In this document: positions 1 through 8,950 of the stretch, piece by piece
How the letters are laid out: every line of letters begins with the position of its first letter
Numbering within the stretch: position 1 is the first letter of the stretch
DNA from: Herbaspirillum robiniae
GTDB lineage: Bacteria; Pseudomonadota; Gammaproteobacteria; Burkholderiales; Burkholderiaceae_D
NCBI RefSeq assembly: GCF_002213415.1
Contig: NZ_NJGU01000007.1
Span: 248,001 to 312,000 of the forward strand
Direction: 5' to 3'
DNA length: 64,000 nt
Notes under the pieces: model-generated
Databases searched by the model: none
What the model was told of the DNA's origin: nothing
Seen by the model: only the letters and a program-made list of their open reading frames with translations
Program-made: the position numbers and the translations under genes

Positions 1-333
<333 letters not shown>

Positions 334-342
334 GAGGAAAAA

Positions 343-1281
343 ATGGGACAAGGACATTCGCACGTTCCTCCGCAAGGAGGTAATGAAAGGGCGCTGAAGA
401 TCGCACTGGCCCTGACGTCGACGTTTCTGATTGCAGAGGCCGTTGCGGGTGTTCTTACCCAAAGCCTTGCGTTGATCTCCGACGCTGCACACATGCTTAC
501 AGACAGTGCAGCGTTGGCGATCGCTCTATTCGCAATCCGGATCGGCAAGCGACCGGCAGATGCGAAGCGCACTTTTGGCTATGCACGTTACGAGATCCTG
601 GCCGCGCTTTTCAATGCGGTTATGCTCTTCGCAGTGGCAATCTACATCCTGGTCGAGGCATACAAGAGATTTACGTCACCTCCCGAGATTCAGTCGGGGG
701 CTATGCTTGTAGTGGCCGTTCTGGGGCTGATTATTAATTTGATCAGCATGCGCATGTTGACGTCGCGAAAAGATGAAAGCCTGAACGTTAAAGGGGCGTA
801 TCTGGAAGTATGGAGCGACATGCTGGGATCGGTGGGTGTCATCGCAGGTGCGCTGATCATCCGATTCACCGGTTGGGATTGGGTAGATACCGTCATCGCC
901 GTAGCGATCGGTCTGTGGGTGCTGCCGCGTACATGGACGTTGCTGAAAGAGAGTATCAACGTTTTGCTGGAGGCAACACCTGCACACGTGAATCCCGACG
1001 AAATCCAGGAAGCAATCCTGGGAGTTGAAGGAGCTCAATCAATTCACGATCTTCACATCTGGTCCATCTCGAACGACAAGGTGAGTTTGACTGCTCACGT
1101 TGTCTACGACCCCCGCACATATAACATCGAAGTACTCGGAAAGATCCGGAAGTTGTTAGCTGAAAAATTCGACATTCATCACGTCACCATTCAATTGGAA
1201 GACCTGCCATGCGAGCAGGCGGCTGAACAGCACACCTTTTCTCCGATCGGTAAGGAGGGCGAAAATGATCATCAACACTAG
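343..1281 (+). CDS. czcD: CzcD cation diffusion facilitator (Zn/Co/Cd efflux)
   Basis: The 312-residue protein is a six-helix cation diffusion facilitator that exports Zn2+, Co2+ or Cd2+ from the cytoplasm into the periplasm by proton exchange. The N-terminus starts with a short His-containing MGQGHSH segment. The TM2 metal site is visible as SDAAHMLTD (H50, D54) and the TM5 site as EVWSD (E155, D159). A cytoplasmic dimerisation domain follows (about residues 205-290), ending in a His-rich tail (ENDHQH). Length is normal for the family. It starts 9 bases after czcA and its last 17 bases overlap the next gene, so the three form an operon. In the CH34 czc paradigm CzcD feeds the CzcCBA pump and modulates induction; the same role is inferred here. 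Confidence 0.95.
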   Translation: MGQGHSHVPPQGGNERALKIALALTSTFLIAEAVAGVLTQSLALISDAAHMLTDSAALAIALFAIRIGKRPADAKRTFGYARYEILAALFNAVMLFAVAIYILVEAYKRFTSPPEIQSGAMLVVAVLGLIINLISMRMLTSRKDESLNVKGAYLEVWSDMLGSVGVIAGALIIRFTGWDWVDTVIAVAIGLWVLPRTWTLLKESINVLLEATPAHVNPDEIQEAILGVEGAQSIHDLHIWSISNDKVSLTAHVVYDPRTYNIEVLGKIRKLLAEKFDIHHVTIQLEDLPCEQAAEQHTFSPIGKEGENDHQH

Positions 1282-1786
1282 CCGTTGGCTCAAACTATCA
1301 TTGATAGCCACATTAGCAACTTTGATCTCTGCTTGTGCGACCCCCGCACGTGACACCGTGCCGTGCACGATACAGCAGCAGCACGCGCGCTGTGTCGCGG
1401 TTCCGGTGCATGACGATGAGCATGAAGATGAGGCCAAGGCGCTGACGCCGGCGCCGGAGGGATTCGGCTATCTCTACATAACGAGGCCATATGCGCAGCA
1501 GCGTAGCGTTAAGGCTAAGTTGTTTGTGAATGATGTATTTCTTGCGGAGCTTGGGCCGAAGAGCTTTGCTCGCATCAAGATTCGGCAAGGGGTGTACCGG
1601 ATTAAGATCACCGCCGAAAAAACTGAAGACGTCTTTATTTCGGTAGGAATGAAGAAGGAGACATTCTTGGAATATCAAATCGCAGAGCACTTCTTTTCGA
1701 CGGAACCCAGTATCAAGCTGGTCAGCAAGGAGCGAGCGAAAGAAAGCATGCAACCACTTGATATGGTGGTTTCACGGAACGACTGA
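1265..1786 (+). CDS. DUF2846-like outer-membrane lipoprotein linked to czcA
   Basis: A 173-residue putative lipoprotein: basic N-terminus, hydrophobic segment and a lipobox (LISAC, Cys at about residue 24). The mature part has a PEGFGYLYITRPYAQQRSVK segment and a short beta-rich body typical of DUF2846 proteins, whose function is unknown. The start ATG lies inside the end of czcD (17-base overlap), which implies translational coupling. A paralogue with the same CATPA-DTV-C beginning follows the chromosomal czcA (35617-36141). A hairpin with a T-run follows at 1809-1835, so this is the end of the operon. I infer an envelope role in metal efflux only from this repeated linkage; the sequence shows no metal-binding cluster. 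Confidence 0.85.
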   Translation: MIINTSRWLKLSLIATLATLISACATPARDTVPCTIQQQHARCVAVPVHDDEHEDEAKALTPAPEGFGYLYITRPYAQQRSVKAKLFVNDVFLAELGPKSFARIKIRQGVYRIKITAEKTEDVFISVGMKKETFLEYQIAEHFFSTEPSIKLVSKERAKESMQPLDMVVSRND

Positions 1787-1806
1787 AATCGCGAGGAGTT
1801 AAAGAG

Positions 1807-1836
1807 GGAGGACGCATTTATGCGTCCTTTTTTTTG
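1807..1836 (+). terminator. Rho-independent terminator of the island czcA-czcD-lipoprotein operon
   Basis: Perfect 8-bp stem AGGACGCA / TGCGTCCT (1809-1816 and 1821-1828) with a TTTA loop, followed by a run of seven or more T. It lies 22 bases after the lipoprotein stop codon. Confidence 0.92.
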
Positions 1837-1844
1837 GATCCAAA

Positions 1845-1902
1845 ATTATTACGCAATCGTAATAATTTAGTTCGATTTTGGTAATTGGTGCCTCTCTACA
1901 AT
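1845..1902 (+). promoter_or_regulatory. Metal-responsive CzcR-type operator and promoter of czcE
   Basis: A perfect inverted repeat with 9-bp arms (ATTATTACG, 1845-1853; CGTAATAAT, 1858-1866) and spacer CAAT. Its core, ATTAC-N6-GTAAT (1848-1863), recurs at 8952 and 28478. A -10-like TACAAT starts at 1897, exactly 34 bases after the core ends, the same spacing as at the other two sites. Imperfect -35 plus an upstream operator is typical for promoters activated by CopR/CzcR-class regulators. The nearby CzcR (3663-4349) is the likely binder; this is inference. Confidence 0.75.
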
Positions 1903-1946
1903 GAACTCATCGTCAAAACGATATTTCACCCCAAAGGAGGTTCACC

Positions 1947-2279
1947 ATGAAGTTCAATTTTTCCAAGGCCGCAATTGCCGCAACCCTGCTGATGTCCTTC
2001 GCCGGCGCCAATGCCATGGCTCAAGTCGCAGACCCGTTTGGCACTCCCGCCAATAGCGCGATGCCGGAGCGCGAAATCGCCATGAGCAATTCGACCAAGT
2101 ACGTCAACGTCGCCCAGGGCGAAGTCGTGAAGTTCGTCTCGCACGGCAAGAGCTTCACCTGGAAGTTCGATACCTTCGGCATGCAGCCGTTCTCGTTCTC
2201 GAAGATCGCCCCGCAAGGCTTTGACGGAGCCAACGCCACCGTCTACCTGGGCACCAACCCGCTGTACCGTGGCCATTGA
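1947..2279 (+). CDS. czcE: CzcE-family periplasmic heavy-metal resistance protein
   Basis: A 110-residue exported protein with a clear signal peptide (MKFNFSKAAIAATLLMSFAG, cleavage near the AMAQ at residues 23-26). The mature part carries the CzcE-family pattern: STKYVNVAQGEVVKFV, then KSFTWKFDTFG, and the end NPLYRGH. In Cupriavidus, CzcE is a small periplasmic copper-binding protein of the czc cluster; the same is inferred here. Translation begins after a very strong Shine-Dalgarno (AAAGGAGG, 1933-1940). The gene is monocistronic behind the metal-type promoter at 1845-1902 and converges with the CzcS sensor gene, whose stop lies 30 bases away. Confidence 0.9.
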   Translation: MKFNFSKAAIAATLLMSFAGANAMAQVADPFGTPANSAMPEREIAMSNSTKYVNVAQGEVVKFVSHGKSFTWKFDTFGMQPFSFSKIAPQGFDGANATVYLGTNPLYRGH

Positions 2280-2308
2280 TCGGTGAGGCTTGCCGATATT
2301 GGCAAAGA

Positions 2309-3670
2309 CTATTCTGATACCGCGGCAGTGCGCAGTATCAGGACGGCCCGTAGTCCAGGATGGTTGTTCGAGAGTTCCAAGGAACCACCATGTAGTCTAG
2401 CGACAGACGCCACCAGGCTGAGGCCCAAGCCGACGCCTGGTGTTGATCTGCTCGCATCGCCGCGATAGAAGCGTTGCTGCACTTTGGACAATTCAGTATC
2501 AGGAATGCCGGGACCATTGTCGCTCACACGTACCAATAGGCGGCCGTCGTCGAGCTGTACACAGCTCAGCGTTACCTTCCCGCCAATCGGGATAAATTTC
2601 AGAGCGTTATCGATCAGATTGGCAACGGCTTGTGCCAACAGCAAAGCATCGCCTTTTATGTGCAGTGGACCAGAGGGGCGATGATCAATAATCTTTCCGG
2701 TGGACTCTGCCAGTGGCCGGTAAAATTCGCAGACATCCGCAACGACCGCCGCTGCATTCATGGTGGAGAAGCCCGCTCTTCTAGCACCAGTATCGATTTC
2801 GACTAGCCGCAGTAGGGCATTAAAAATTGAGATGACGCGGTCGACGTCTTCGATAGCCCCTTCAATCTCCTCGGAGTGTTTTTCCTGTCGAGCAAGATCT
2901 TCCAAGCGGGAACGTAGTTCTGCCAATGGTGTTCGTAGATCATGCGCAATCGAGTTAGACGCGTTGATGACCCCTTTCATCAGCTGCTCAATCTGATCCA
3001 ACATGAGATTCGCGGTCTTGGCCAGGCTTGCCAGTTCGCTTTCGCCGCCATGATGTGGCAAGCGGTGCGTGAAATCTCCCTGCACGATGGCCGTAGCAGC
3101 CTGATCGATGTCTTTGACCTTGGCAAGAAGGCTACGTCGAATCGCAACGCCGCCTACTATTCCGAGAAGAATAATGATGGCCCCGGAAGCCGCAAGGCCG
3201 CCGATGAACATATTCTCGAGTAATCGGTATCTGTTGATGTCGTGAGCGACCAGCAGATGAAATCGGCCATTCAGAATGAGATGTCTGGCAAGAATCCGGG
3301 TATTGCTGCCATTGATGTCGACGACAAACCTCCCACTGGAAGCGACTGTACTGATTTCAGTTGGCCAGGAGGGGAGATTGCCCGCCAAGCGCTGCATGTT
3401 CTGGTCGGTCAGCAGAACAATGTCTTCGGAGCCGCCGGGGATCGCCCCAACCCGGGAATCGATCCGCTTGCTCAACGCATCAACTCCTTCTTCTTCATAC
3501 ACGCGCTGCAATCTCTCGCTGTCCGCGTGCAGGATATGGCGCCAGTCCTGCTCGACAAATTCCTGCCATGCATACCAAAGTGGTGTGGCAAAGGCAGCAA
3601 GTGCCAAGAGGCTGAATACGACGTAGCAGCTGGCGACAGTTCGAGCGGAGAACTTAAAGAGCCTATTCAT
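2309..3670 (-). CDS. czcS: CzcS-type heavy-metal sensor histidine kinase
   Basis: A 453-residue inner-membrane kinase. It has a TM helix at about residues 10-33, a periplasmic sensing region to about 150, a second TM (about 153-178), HAMP (about 180-232), a HisKA domain with [19 protein letters not shown] (phospho-acceptor H243), and an HATPase domain with the N box (NLIDNALKF) and G1 box (DNGPGIPD). Its start overlaps the end of the regulator gene by 8 bases, so the pair is co-translated. Position in a czc cluster and similarity in layout to the chromosomal pair at 26286-28423 support a metal ligand, which is inferred. It converges with czcE. Confidence 0.88.
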   Translation of the reverse strand: MNRLFKFSARTVASCYVVFSLLALAAFATPLWYAWQEFVEQDWRHILHADSERLQRVYEEEGVDALSKRIDSRVGAIPGGSEDIVLLTDQNMQRLAGNLPSWPTEISTVASSGRFVVDINGSNTRILARHLILNGRFHLLVAHDINRYRLLENMFIGGLAASGAIIILLGIVGGVAIRRSLLAKVKDIDQAATAIVQGDFTHRLPHHGGESELASLAKTANLMLDQIEQLMKGVINASNSIAHDLRTPLAELRSRLEDLARQEKHSEEIEGAIEDVDRVISIFNALLRLVEIDTGARRAGFSTMNAAAVVADVCEFYRPLAESTGKIIDHRPSGPLHIKGDALLLAQAVANLIDNALKFIPIGGKVTLSCVQLDDGRLLVRVSDNGPGIPDTELSKVQQRFYRGDASRSTPGVGLGLSLVASVARLHGGSLELSNNHPGLRAVLILRTAAVSE

Positions 3671-4349
3671 CGGTAAGCATGTAGCCGGCGTTTCGAATGG
3701 TCTTGAGCATGGGCGGCAGTGAGTCGATATCTAGCTTTTGCCGCAATTTGCTGATATGCACGTCGACCACGTTGGTCTGCGGATCAAAATCGTAATCCCA
3801 AACATTCTCTAAGAGCATCGTGCGCGTGACCACTTTGTTCGCATGACGCATCAGATACTCGAGAAGGTGAAATTCCCGCGGTTGGAGCAATATTGCCTTT
3901 CCGTCCCGGTAGACCTTGTGCTTCATGATGTCCATGTGCAAGTTACCGACCACGAGATACGTCCTCTCGGTCAGCTCCCTGGATCTCCGGATGATGGCTT
4001 CCACACGTGCTAGTAGTTCACCAAACGAGAACGGCTTGATCAGGTAATCGTCTCCGCCGCTCTGCAGTCCTTTAATCCGATCATCGACCTCTGCCATGGC
4101 GCTGAGAATCAAGATCGGAACGTTATTGCCCGTTTTGCGAAGAGCTTCAATGATACTCAGCCCGTCGATGCCTCCCGGAAGCATGCGGTCCATGATGATG
4201 GCTTCGTAAGGTGTGCTTGCGGCAAGCAGCATCCCGTCACGACCGTTGTCGGCGTGATGGACCTCGTATCCTGACTCAGAGAGTCCTTTTTTTAGGAATA
4301 GCGCTACGCGCTCGTTGTCTTCGACGATCAGCAGTTTTGTCGCCGTCAT
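3663..4349 (-). CDS. czcR: CzcR-type OmpR-family response regulator
   Basis: A 228-residue response regulator: receiver domain (acidic ED at 10-11, phospho-acceptor D54 in IIMDRMLPGG, conserved Lys in YLIKPF) and a C-terminal winged helix (about 130-225) with LQPREFHLLEYL and DVHISKLRQKL. It is the first gene of the regulator-kinase pair, overlapping the kinase by 8 bases. It probably binds the ATTAC-N6-GTAAT operators seen in this window. No copy of that box lies immediately upstream of this gene, so autoregulation through it is not evident. Confidence 0.9.
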   Translation of the reverse strand: MTATKLLIVEDNERVALFLKKGLSESGYEVHHADNGRDGMLLAASTPYEAIIMDRMLPGGIDGLSIIEALRKTGNNVPILILSAMAEVDDRIKGLQSGGDDYLIKPFSFGELLARVEAIIRRSRELTERTYLVVGNLHMDIMKHKVYRDGKAILLQPREFHLLEYLMRHANKVVTRTMLLENVWDYDFDPQTNVVDVHISKLRQKLDIDSLPPMLKTIRNAGYMLTDE

Positions 4350-4580
4350 GTTTCTAACGCAGAAAATTAATCCAGTCTTTGGGAGCGCAGCGGACGCATT
4401 TCATATGCAGACCAGACGAATCCAGAAACGCTGCAAGACTGGTGAGATTTGTTGAGGGTGCATGGAAAACAGAGAGATTGAATCTCTACTTTTCTATCCA
4501 ATGCGGAGCTGGAAAACTGTACCACGCCGTCAAAAATTAGCCGATGACTCCGCGGAAATATTTGAAAATAATTTGATGGA
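4350..4580. other. Intergenic region between czcR and the porin 3' end
   Basis: AT-richer non-coding stretch that should hold the promoter of the leftward czcR-czcS operon. I see no ATTAC-N6-GTAAT box and no convincing gene. A 64-codon frame starting at 4462 runs through the porin terminator and has no family-like sequence, so I do not call it. Confidence 0.5.
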
Positions 4581-4615
4581 AAAGAAAAAAGGCTTGCGTG
4601 GGCAAGCCTTCTTTT
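4581..4615 (-). terminator. Terminator of the island porin gene
   Basis: Perfect 9-bp stem AAGGCTTGC / GCAAGCCTT (4589-4597 and 4602-4610) with a 4-base loop. On the minus strand it is followed by a run of T interrupted by one C. It is about 50 bases past the porin stop codon. Confidence 0.88.
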
Positions 4616-4663
4616 ACCGATCCAACATCGCGACCAACCCGCGATGTCGGTGGTGAGTTTTGC

Positions 4664-5827
4664 TTAGAACTTGTGACGAACGCCCACGGCCACCAGAGTC
4701 TGGCTGGCATCAGCGCCGCCGGTAGCAGCATTGCCGGTCGCATCGCCATACACGCCGCTGTTGGCCATGTCCGAAGCACGGATGTTAGCCAGGAACGCGT
4801 ACAGGTCGGTGCGCTTGGACAGCCAGTAGTCGGTGCCCAGGCTGATTTGAGTCAGCTTGCCCTTGGAGGACGAGTTGAAGTCAGCACGGGTGTGAGTGAC
4901 GGCGCCCAGCAGCTTCAGATTCGGGGTCAGGGAGTAGGCGGTACCGACTTCATAGATGTCGGCCTTGTTCGCGGAACCCAGAGTCTTGGACGGCAGAGCG
5001 GTCGGGCTGGCGGTGTTCAGATCTTGCTTCACGCGGTTGTAGTTTGCATACACGCGGGCCGGGCCGAATTGATAGCTGGCTGCAACGTTCAGCACCTTAG
5101 CTGCGCTGTTGCCGGAGTTGTTGACGTCGCCAGCGTTGGTTGTGCCGATCAGCAGCGAAGTGTCGGCCGGGGTTGCGCCTTGCTTCGATTGGAAGTAGTT
5201 GATACCCAGACCCAGCGGGCCATTGTCGTACTTGCCGCCGATGCCGAATGCTTGGCCAGCCGAAGTGCGGCCGGCTTGTTCGCCGAAGCCGTAGAACAGG
5301 TTGCCGGTGAAGCCGCCCATGTTGTTGGTGGTGTAGCTCACGGAGTTGTTGCTACGGGTACCTTCCAGGCGGTCCAGGTTATGGCCAACGGAGCCGGTCA
5401 TGAAGCCGAAGTCGGCAACAGAGGTCAGGTAAGAGATGGAGTCAGCGAAGTCGGTTTGACGACCCAGCAGGACGGTACCGAAGCCGCCGGCCAGACCGAC
5501 GACGGACTTACGACGGAACAGAGTGTTGGTAGTCTTGGAGTCATCCAGGGCGCCGGTGTCGTTCTTGAAGCCGGTTTCCAGATTGAAGACGGCGCTCAGA
5601 CCGCCACCCAGATCTTCAACACCCTTGAAGCCGATACGCGAACCTTGAATCACCGCGGAGTTCACGCCGAACTTGCTGCCGGTGCCGTTAGCAGTGCCGT
5701 TGACAGCCTTGCTGGTGTACACGACGCCAGTATCGATAATGCCGTAGATGGTAACGGAGGAGGTTTGCGCCTGAGCAGCGCCGGCGAACGCGCCGAGCAC
5801 AGCCAGTGCGAGCAACGATTTCTTCAT
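4664..5827 (-). CDS. Gram-negative trimeric porin (OmpC/Omp32 type), island copy
   Basis: A 387-residue outer-membrane general porin. I start it at 5827, where a classical signal peptide begins (MKKSLLALAVLGAFAGAAQA), rather than at an upstream in-frame ATG at 5884. The mature protein opens with QTSSVTIYGIIDTGV, contains the family hallmark SRIGFKGVEDLGGGLSAVF, and ends in the terminal aromatic motif GVRHKF needed for beta-barrel insertion. It resembles the porins at 23247 and 50538. Substrate is not predictable. Codon use is intermediate between the island and the chromosome. It is a single-gene unit bounded by its own terminator. Confidence 0.92.
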   Translation of the reverse strand: MKKSLLALAVLGAFAGAAQAQTSSVTIYGIIDTGVVYTSKAVNGTANGTGSKFGVNSAVIQGSRIGFKGVEDLGGGLSAVFNLETGFKNDTGALDDSKTTNTLFRRKSVVGLAGGFGTVLLGRQTDFADSISYLTSVADFGFMTGSVGHNLDRLEGTRSNNSVSYTTNNMGGFTGNLFYGFGEQAGRTSAGQAFGIGGKYDNGPLGLGINYFQSKQGATPADTSLLIGTTNAGDVNNSGNSAAKVLNVAASYQFGPARVYANYNRVKQDLNTASPTALPSKTLGSANKADIYEVGTAYSLTPNLKLLGAVTHTRADFNSSSKGKLTQISLGTDYWLSKRTDLYAFLANIRASDMANSGVYGDATGNAATGGADASQTLVAVGVRHKF

Positions 5828-6047
5828 GTGTCTTCCTTCTAAAATGGTCTTGAGGATCCGCACGTTTGACGGATGTTTGAACATTACGTGTTCCTCTTTT
5901 CTACCAACAGCGCGTTTGTAAATATAGAAAAAAGTCTGGTTTTGGTCGGACGATTGATTCTGGATTTGTTGTATTTCTTCATCTGTCGAATTTGCTTCGG
6001 AGTTTCATAGGGTGGCTCGCCATATGAATGTGGCAGCAGCGCTATCC

Positions 6048-6092
6048 GAAAAAAAGCCGGCAACAACATGCGTTGGTGCCGGCCAAAAAAGA
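6048..6092 (-). terminator. Terminator of the Sel1-repeat gene
   Basis: A 12-bp near-perfect stem (GCCGGCAACAAC pairing with GTTGGTGCCGGC, one mismatch; 6056-6067 and 6072-6083) with a 4-base loop. On the minus strand a run of T (the A-run at 6049-6055) follows. Confidence 0.85.
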
Positions 6093-6129
6093 AACCACCC
6101 AAATCAAAATCGAGCGGAATCAGGGAGAG

Positions 6130-7704
6130 TTACACTAGGTCCGCGATGATGTTCCTCAATCGATATTGACGCTGGCGATAATTACCTTCTGGACCATCGA
6201 AGCTTGAATTTACGTCGGCAAACAGGCGTGAAATTAAGTCCAAGGTCACGCGTTGTTCGGTATTTTCGATCAAGATCAGGCGCCTTTTGCTGCGAGCATG
6301 GAGTTTACTAATGTCGACTTCGATGCAATGGCCCCAGTCTGCGTGACGCACATCTACGAGCACGGCCTCGGATTTGGAAAGCTTAAAAGCAGCGGCCAGA
6401 TCAATTCTGGCTGAGAGGAATGGATGAGACTTCCTTAATTTAGTCGTCAGCGATTTAGCGATTTCAACGGCCCATGTTTCGGAACTGTTTTTTGCAGAAA
6501 ATCTTGAGGCGGCTATCAAGGCTTCGTGATGACCTTGATCCGCCGCTTTTTTCCACCAAGAGAGTGCGTGGATGTCATGCATTGGACCATCGCGTCGAGT
6601 ACGCCAGAGATACTGACCGTAGTCGAATTGAGCCTGTGCAAATCCCATCTCGGCACTGCGGTTTAAATATTGGCGAGAGAGCGAGAGATTGCGTTGGAAG
6701 TACTCCGCCTTGGCGTAAATCATTGAGAGCCCGTGCCAGGCTTCGGCAACATCTCCCTTGCCGGCAGCATTGAGCCAAGGGACCGCGGCTAAATAGTTCG
6801 CCTGCCCGTGTGCGGGGAATATCCGTTGACAACCGTGGTCGAGGCGCGCGTGGAGCATCCCAAGTCGGTATTGCGCTTCATGATTATTTGAAAGAGCTGC
6901 AAGCTCCAACAGTCTTCTGACATATGAGAGATCGGATACTTTGCGCTCCAACAAGAGCTGAGATTGCCTCAGGAGTAAGGTAACCTCATTTTCGGATAAA
7001 GAAAGTAATGCGCACTGGGGAGAGGGATCGCGAAGATAGCGAAGCTGCGCCTCATGATCCTTAAGTAGGCACTTGATCATCGGCGCGGCGTTCTCGGAAA
7101 AACCGACGTAGTCACCGGCCTTCCAGTACTCCTCCAGTAACGAGTATTGGGCTTCTGTCACGCCGGCTAGCGCTGCTTGCCTGGTCCAATGTTCTTTGGC
7201 TTCTTTCAACGGCGGCGCCAGATGAATTTGATCGCCGGCGCCATGGTGCTGGTCATCTTCGAGTTGCGCAAGATGCTTGGCGAGAAGCCATTGGGCCTCA
7301 TGATTATTTCGCTCAGCTAGCTGCTTCAGTACGTTGACCGCCTTGTCTTTGGCCTTATGACCAAAATGACTGGAATTCTCAAGTACTAAACGTGAGAACA
7401 CTATGCCAGCTTCGAGTACGCCGGAATCGAACGCGCGTTCATACCATGCCACCGCCTCATAGGGGCGCGACATTGTGCTGCGCACTAGATCATATGGAAC
7501 GGCGCGACCTATCATCGTCCAGGCCTCGGTCAGGCCTTGTCTGGCCGCTCGTTCCAACCAGTAGAATGCAGTTTCAGTACTCTGCGGAAGGCTGCCGTTG
7601 CCCAAGTAGTAGCGGGTTCCAATGGCCAACTGTGCGTCGGCAACACCAGTTCGAGCGGCTTTAAGAATGGCAAGGTCGTCGCGGGCCGCCATTTTATCGA
7701 CCAC
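6130..7704 (-). CDS. Sel1-like/TPR repeat protein
   Basis: A 524-residue protein made of repeated alpha-helical pairs of the Sel1 type, for example DAQLAIGTRYYLG, AFYWLERAARQGLTEA, EAQYRLGMLHARL and ALSWWKKAADQGHHEA. No signal peptide or membrane helix is visible, so it is probably a cytoplasmic scaffold or regulatory adaptor. The last ~110 residues lack obvious repeats and may be a separate small domain. An internal start at 7692 (MAARDDLAI) is possible. It stands alone, transcribed leftward, with its own terminator. The biological role cannot be deduced; Sel1 proteins often act in envelope or stress signalling. Confidence 0.75.
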   Translation of the reverse strand: MVDKMAARDDLAILKAARTGVADAQLAIGTRYYLGNGSLPQSTETAFYWLERAARQGLTEAWTMIGRAVPYDLVRSTMSRPYEAVAWYERAFDSGVLEAGIVFSRLVLENSSHFGHKAKDKAVNVLKQLAERNNHEAQWLLAKHLAQLEDDQHHGAGDQIHLAPPLKEAKEHWTRQAALAGVTEAQYSLLEEYWKAGDYVGFSENAAPMIKCLLKDHEAQLRYLRDPSPQCALLSLSENEVTLLLRQSQLLLERKVSDLSYVRRLLELAALSNNHEAQYRLGMLHARLDHGCQRIFPAHGQANYLAAVPWLNAAGKGDVAEAWHGLSMIYAKAEYFQRNLSLSRQYLNRSAEMGFAQAQFDYGQYLWRTRRDGPMHDIHALSWWKKAADQGHHEALIAASRFSAKNSSETWAVEIAKSLTTKLRKSHPFLSARIDLAAAFKLSKSEAVLVDVRHADWGHCIEVDISKLHARSKRRLILIENTEQRVTLDLISRLFADVNSSFDGPEGNYRQRQYRLRNIIADLV

Positions 7705-8302
7705 CCACGAGATCGTCGTTTGGGCGAGAAAGTGTTTGCGGCGATGACATCATGCTGCTCCGTGTATGTTCATAGGGAACGTGCTCGGAGAACTAGATTT
7801 GCACCTTGCGATGATGAATCTTTGCGTAGAAAATCATCAACCTGGCAGTCACAAATCGACGATCAGGAGCACCGATTTTTCAACGGATGTTAGCCAGCGA
7901 TGGTGATCTGCGAATGCCTTTGGAAGATTAAATGTTGTTAATGTAAATGGTCGGAAAGCCGCTATAAATATAGGTTTTATCGAAGATTTCCCTCTATGAA
8001 ATCAAGCTCGGAAGCATATTGAGTCTGACTTGATGGTGATTTCAGTGAATTTTTTTTGAAGATTAACGATCCTTAATAATCGGGCGATGAAGAGGCCGAT
8101 TTTGAGTCGTAAAGTCAGCACGTAATGAGGCACATCTGCCACAGCTGGTTCTGCTTCAGAATGACTAGGTTGGAAAAAAATTTGTAATTTTTAGTCGTAT
8201 TGGCCTATGCTCCCGCGTTCGAAATTTCGAGAAATTACGAGGCGGCGGATGCAGCGGAATCTATAGGCCGGAAAGTGGCCTGTCAGGTCTTAGAGGAGTT
8301 GA
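7705..8302. other. 598-base AT-rich intergenic region
   Basis: Divergent region between the Sel1 gene and the MscS-like gene. It must contain both promoters. No credible ORF, hairpin-T terminator or metal-type operator was seen; the frames crossing it have no family-like residues. A clear Shine-Dalgarno (AGGAG, just before 8303) belongs to the next gene. Confidence 0.5.
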
Positions 8303-8884
8303 ATGAACAAGTTTTTGCAGTCGATACACGACAATCTGCCCCAGTGGATGGCTGATTGGTTTGATGTTCTGGTGCCGGCCGCGGAAGTGGCCTTGATCAT
8401 GATCGGCGCCTTAGCCATCATGAGAATTGCAAAGCTGCTGATCGGCCGGGTAGGTCGTACATACGGCCTACCCGGGAAGGCCGCAGCTCTTACGCAAAGG
8501 GTTCTTGGATTCTTTGTCTATGGCGGCGCCATTCTCTGGGCATTGGAGCGCCTGGGGGTCTCTGGCGCGGTACTTTGGTCCGCATTCACTGGATTTGCTG
8601 CAGTAGGCGCGGTGGCCTTTTTCGCCGCTTGGAGTGTTCTATCCAACCTATTTTGTGCCATCTTGATCTACACGACGCAGCCATTCCGGGTCGGCGACGT
8701 TATCGAAGTGCTGGAGGGCGGTGACAAACCAGGCGTTAAGGGGCGTGTGCTGGACATCAATCTAGTGTACACGACGCTATCCGAGGAGACGGAAGGGGCC
8801 GGGACTACACTGCAGCTGCCAAATAGTCTATTTTTCCAGCGTATCGTGCGCAGATGGAATGACGGCTCCTCTTCGTTATTCTAA
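8303..8884 (+). CDS. Small MscS-family mechanosensitive channel
   Basis: A 193-residue membrane protein with three predicted TM helices: about 25-47, 67-85 and 90-118. The last is the pore-lining helix followed by the MscS signature in YTTQPFRVGDVIEV. A short beta domain follows, including the LPNSLFFQRIVRRW motif, and the protein then stops, so it lacks most of the large C-terminal cytoplasmic cage of E. coli MscS (286 residues). Short MscS relatives like this are known, so it may be complete. It should open in response to membrane tension and release solutes; a metal role is only suggested by location. The start follows AGGAGTTGA. Confidence 0.85.
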   Translation: MNKFLQSIHDNLPQWMADWFDVLVPAAEVALIMIGALAIMRIAKLLIGRVGRTYGLPGKAAALTQRVLGFFVYGGAILWALERLGVSGAVLWSAFTGFAAVGAVAFFAAWSVLSNLFCAILIYTTQPFRVGDVIEVLEGGDKPGVKGRVLDINLVYTTLSEETEGAGTTLQLPNSLFFQRIVRRWNDGSSSLF

Positions 8885-8950
8885 AATTCTTCCCCTCGAT
8901 GGGCCTGCTCTGGGCTCACCGCCATTCCCCAGTTCTCCAGCCTTTGAAAT

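Noticed and set aside
2288-2307. Short hairpin TTGCC-N6-GGCAA between czcE and czcS as a terminator
   Set aside because: Only five base pairs and no T-run on either strand.
4462-4656. 64-codon frame between czcR and the porin
   Set aside because: It reads through the porin terminator hairpin, lacks an RBS and has no recognisable features.
5839-5850. TGGTCTTGAGGA upstream of the island porin as a third copy of the porin 3'-UTR element
   Set aside because: It shares only about nine bases, is on the opposite strand relative to the gene and lies in the 5' region.
8303-8884. MscS-like gene as a pseudogene
   Set aside because: It is shorter than E. coli MscS, but it has an RBS, an uninterrupted frame and ends after a coherent beta domain, as other short MscS relatives do.
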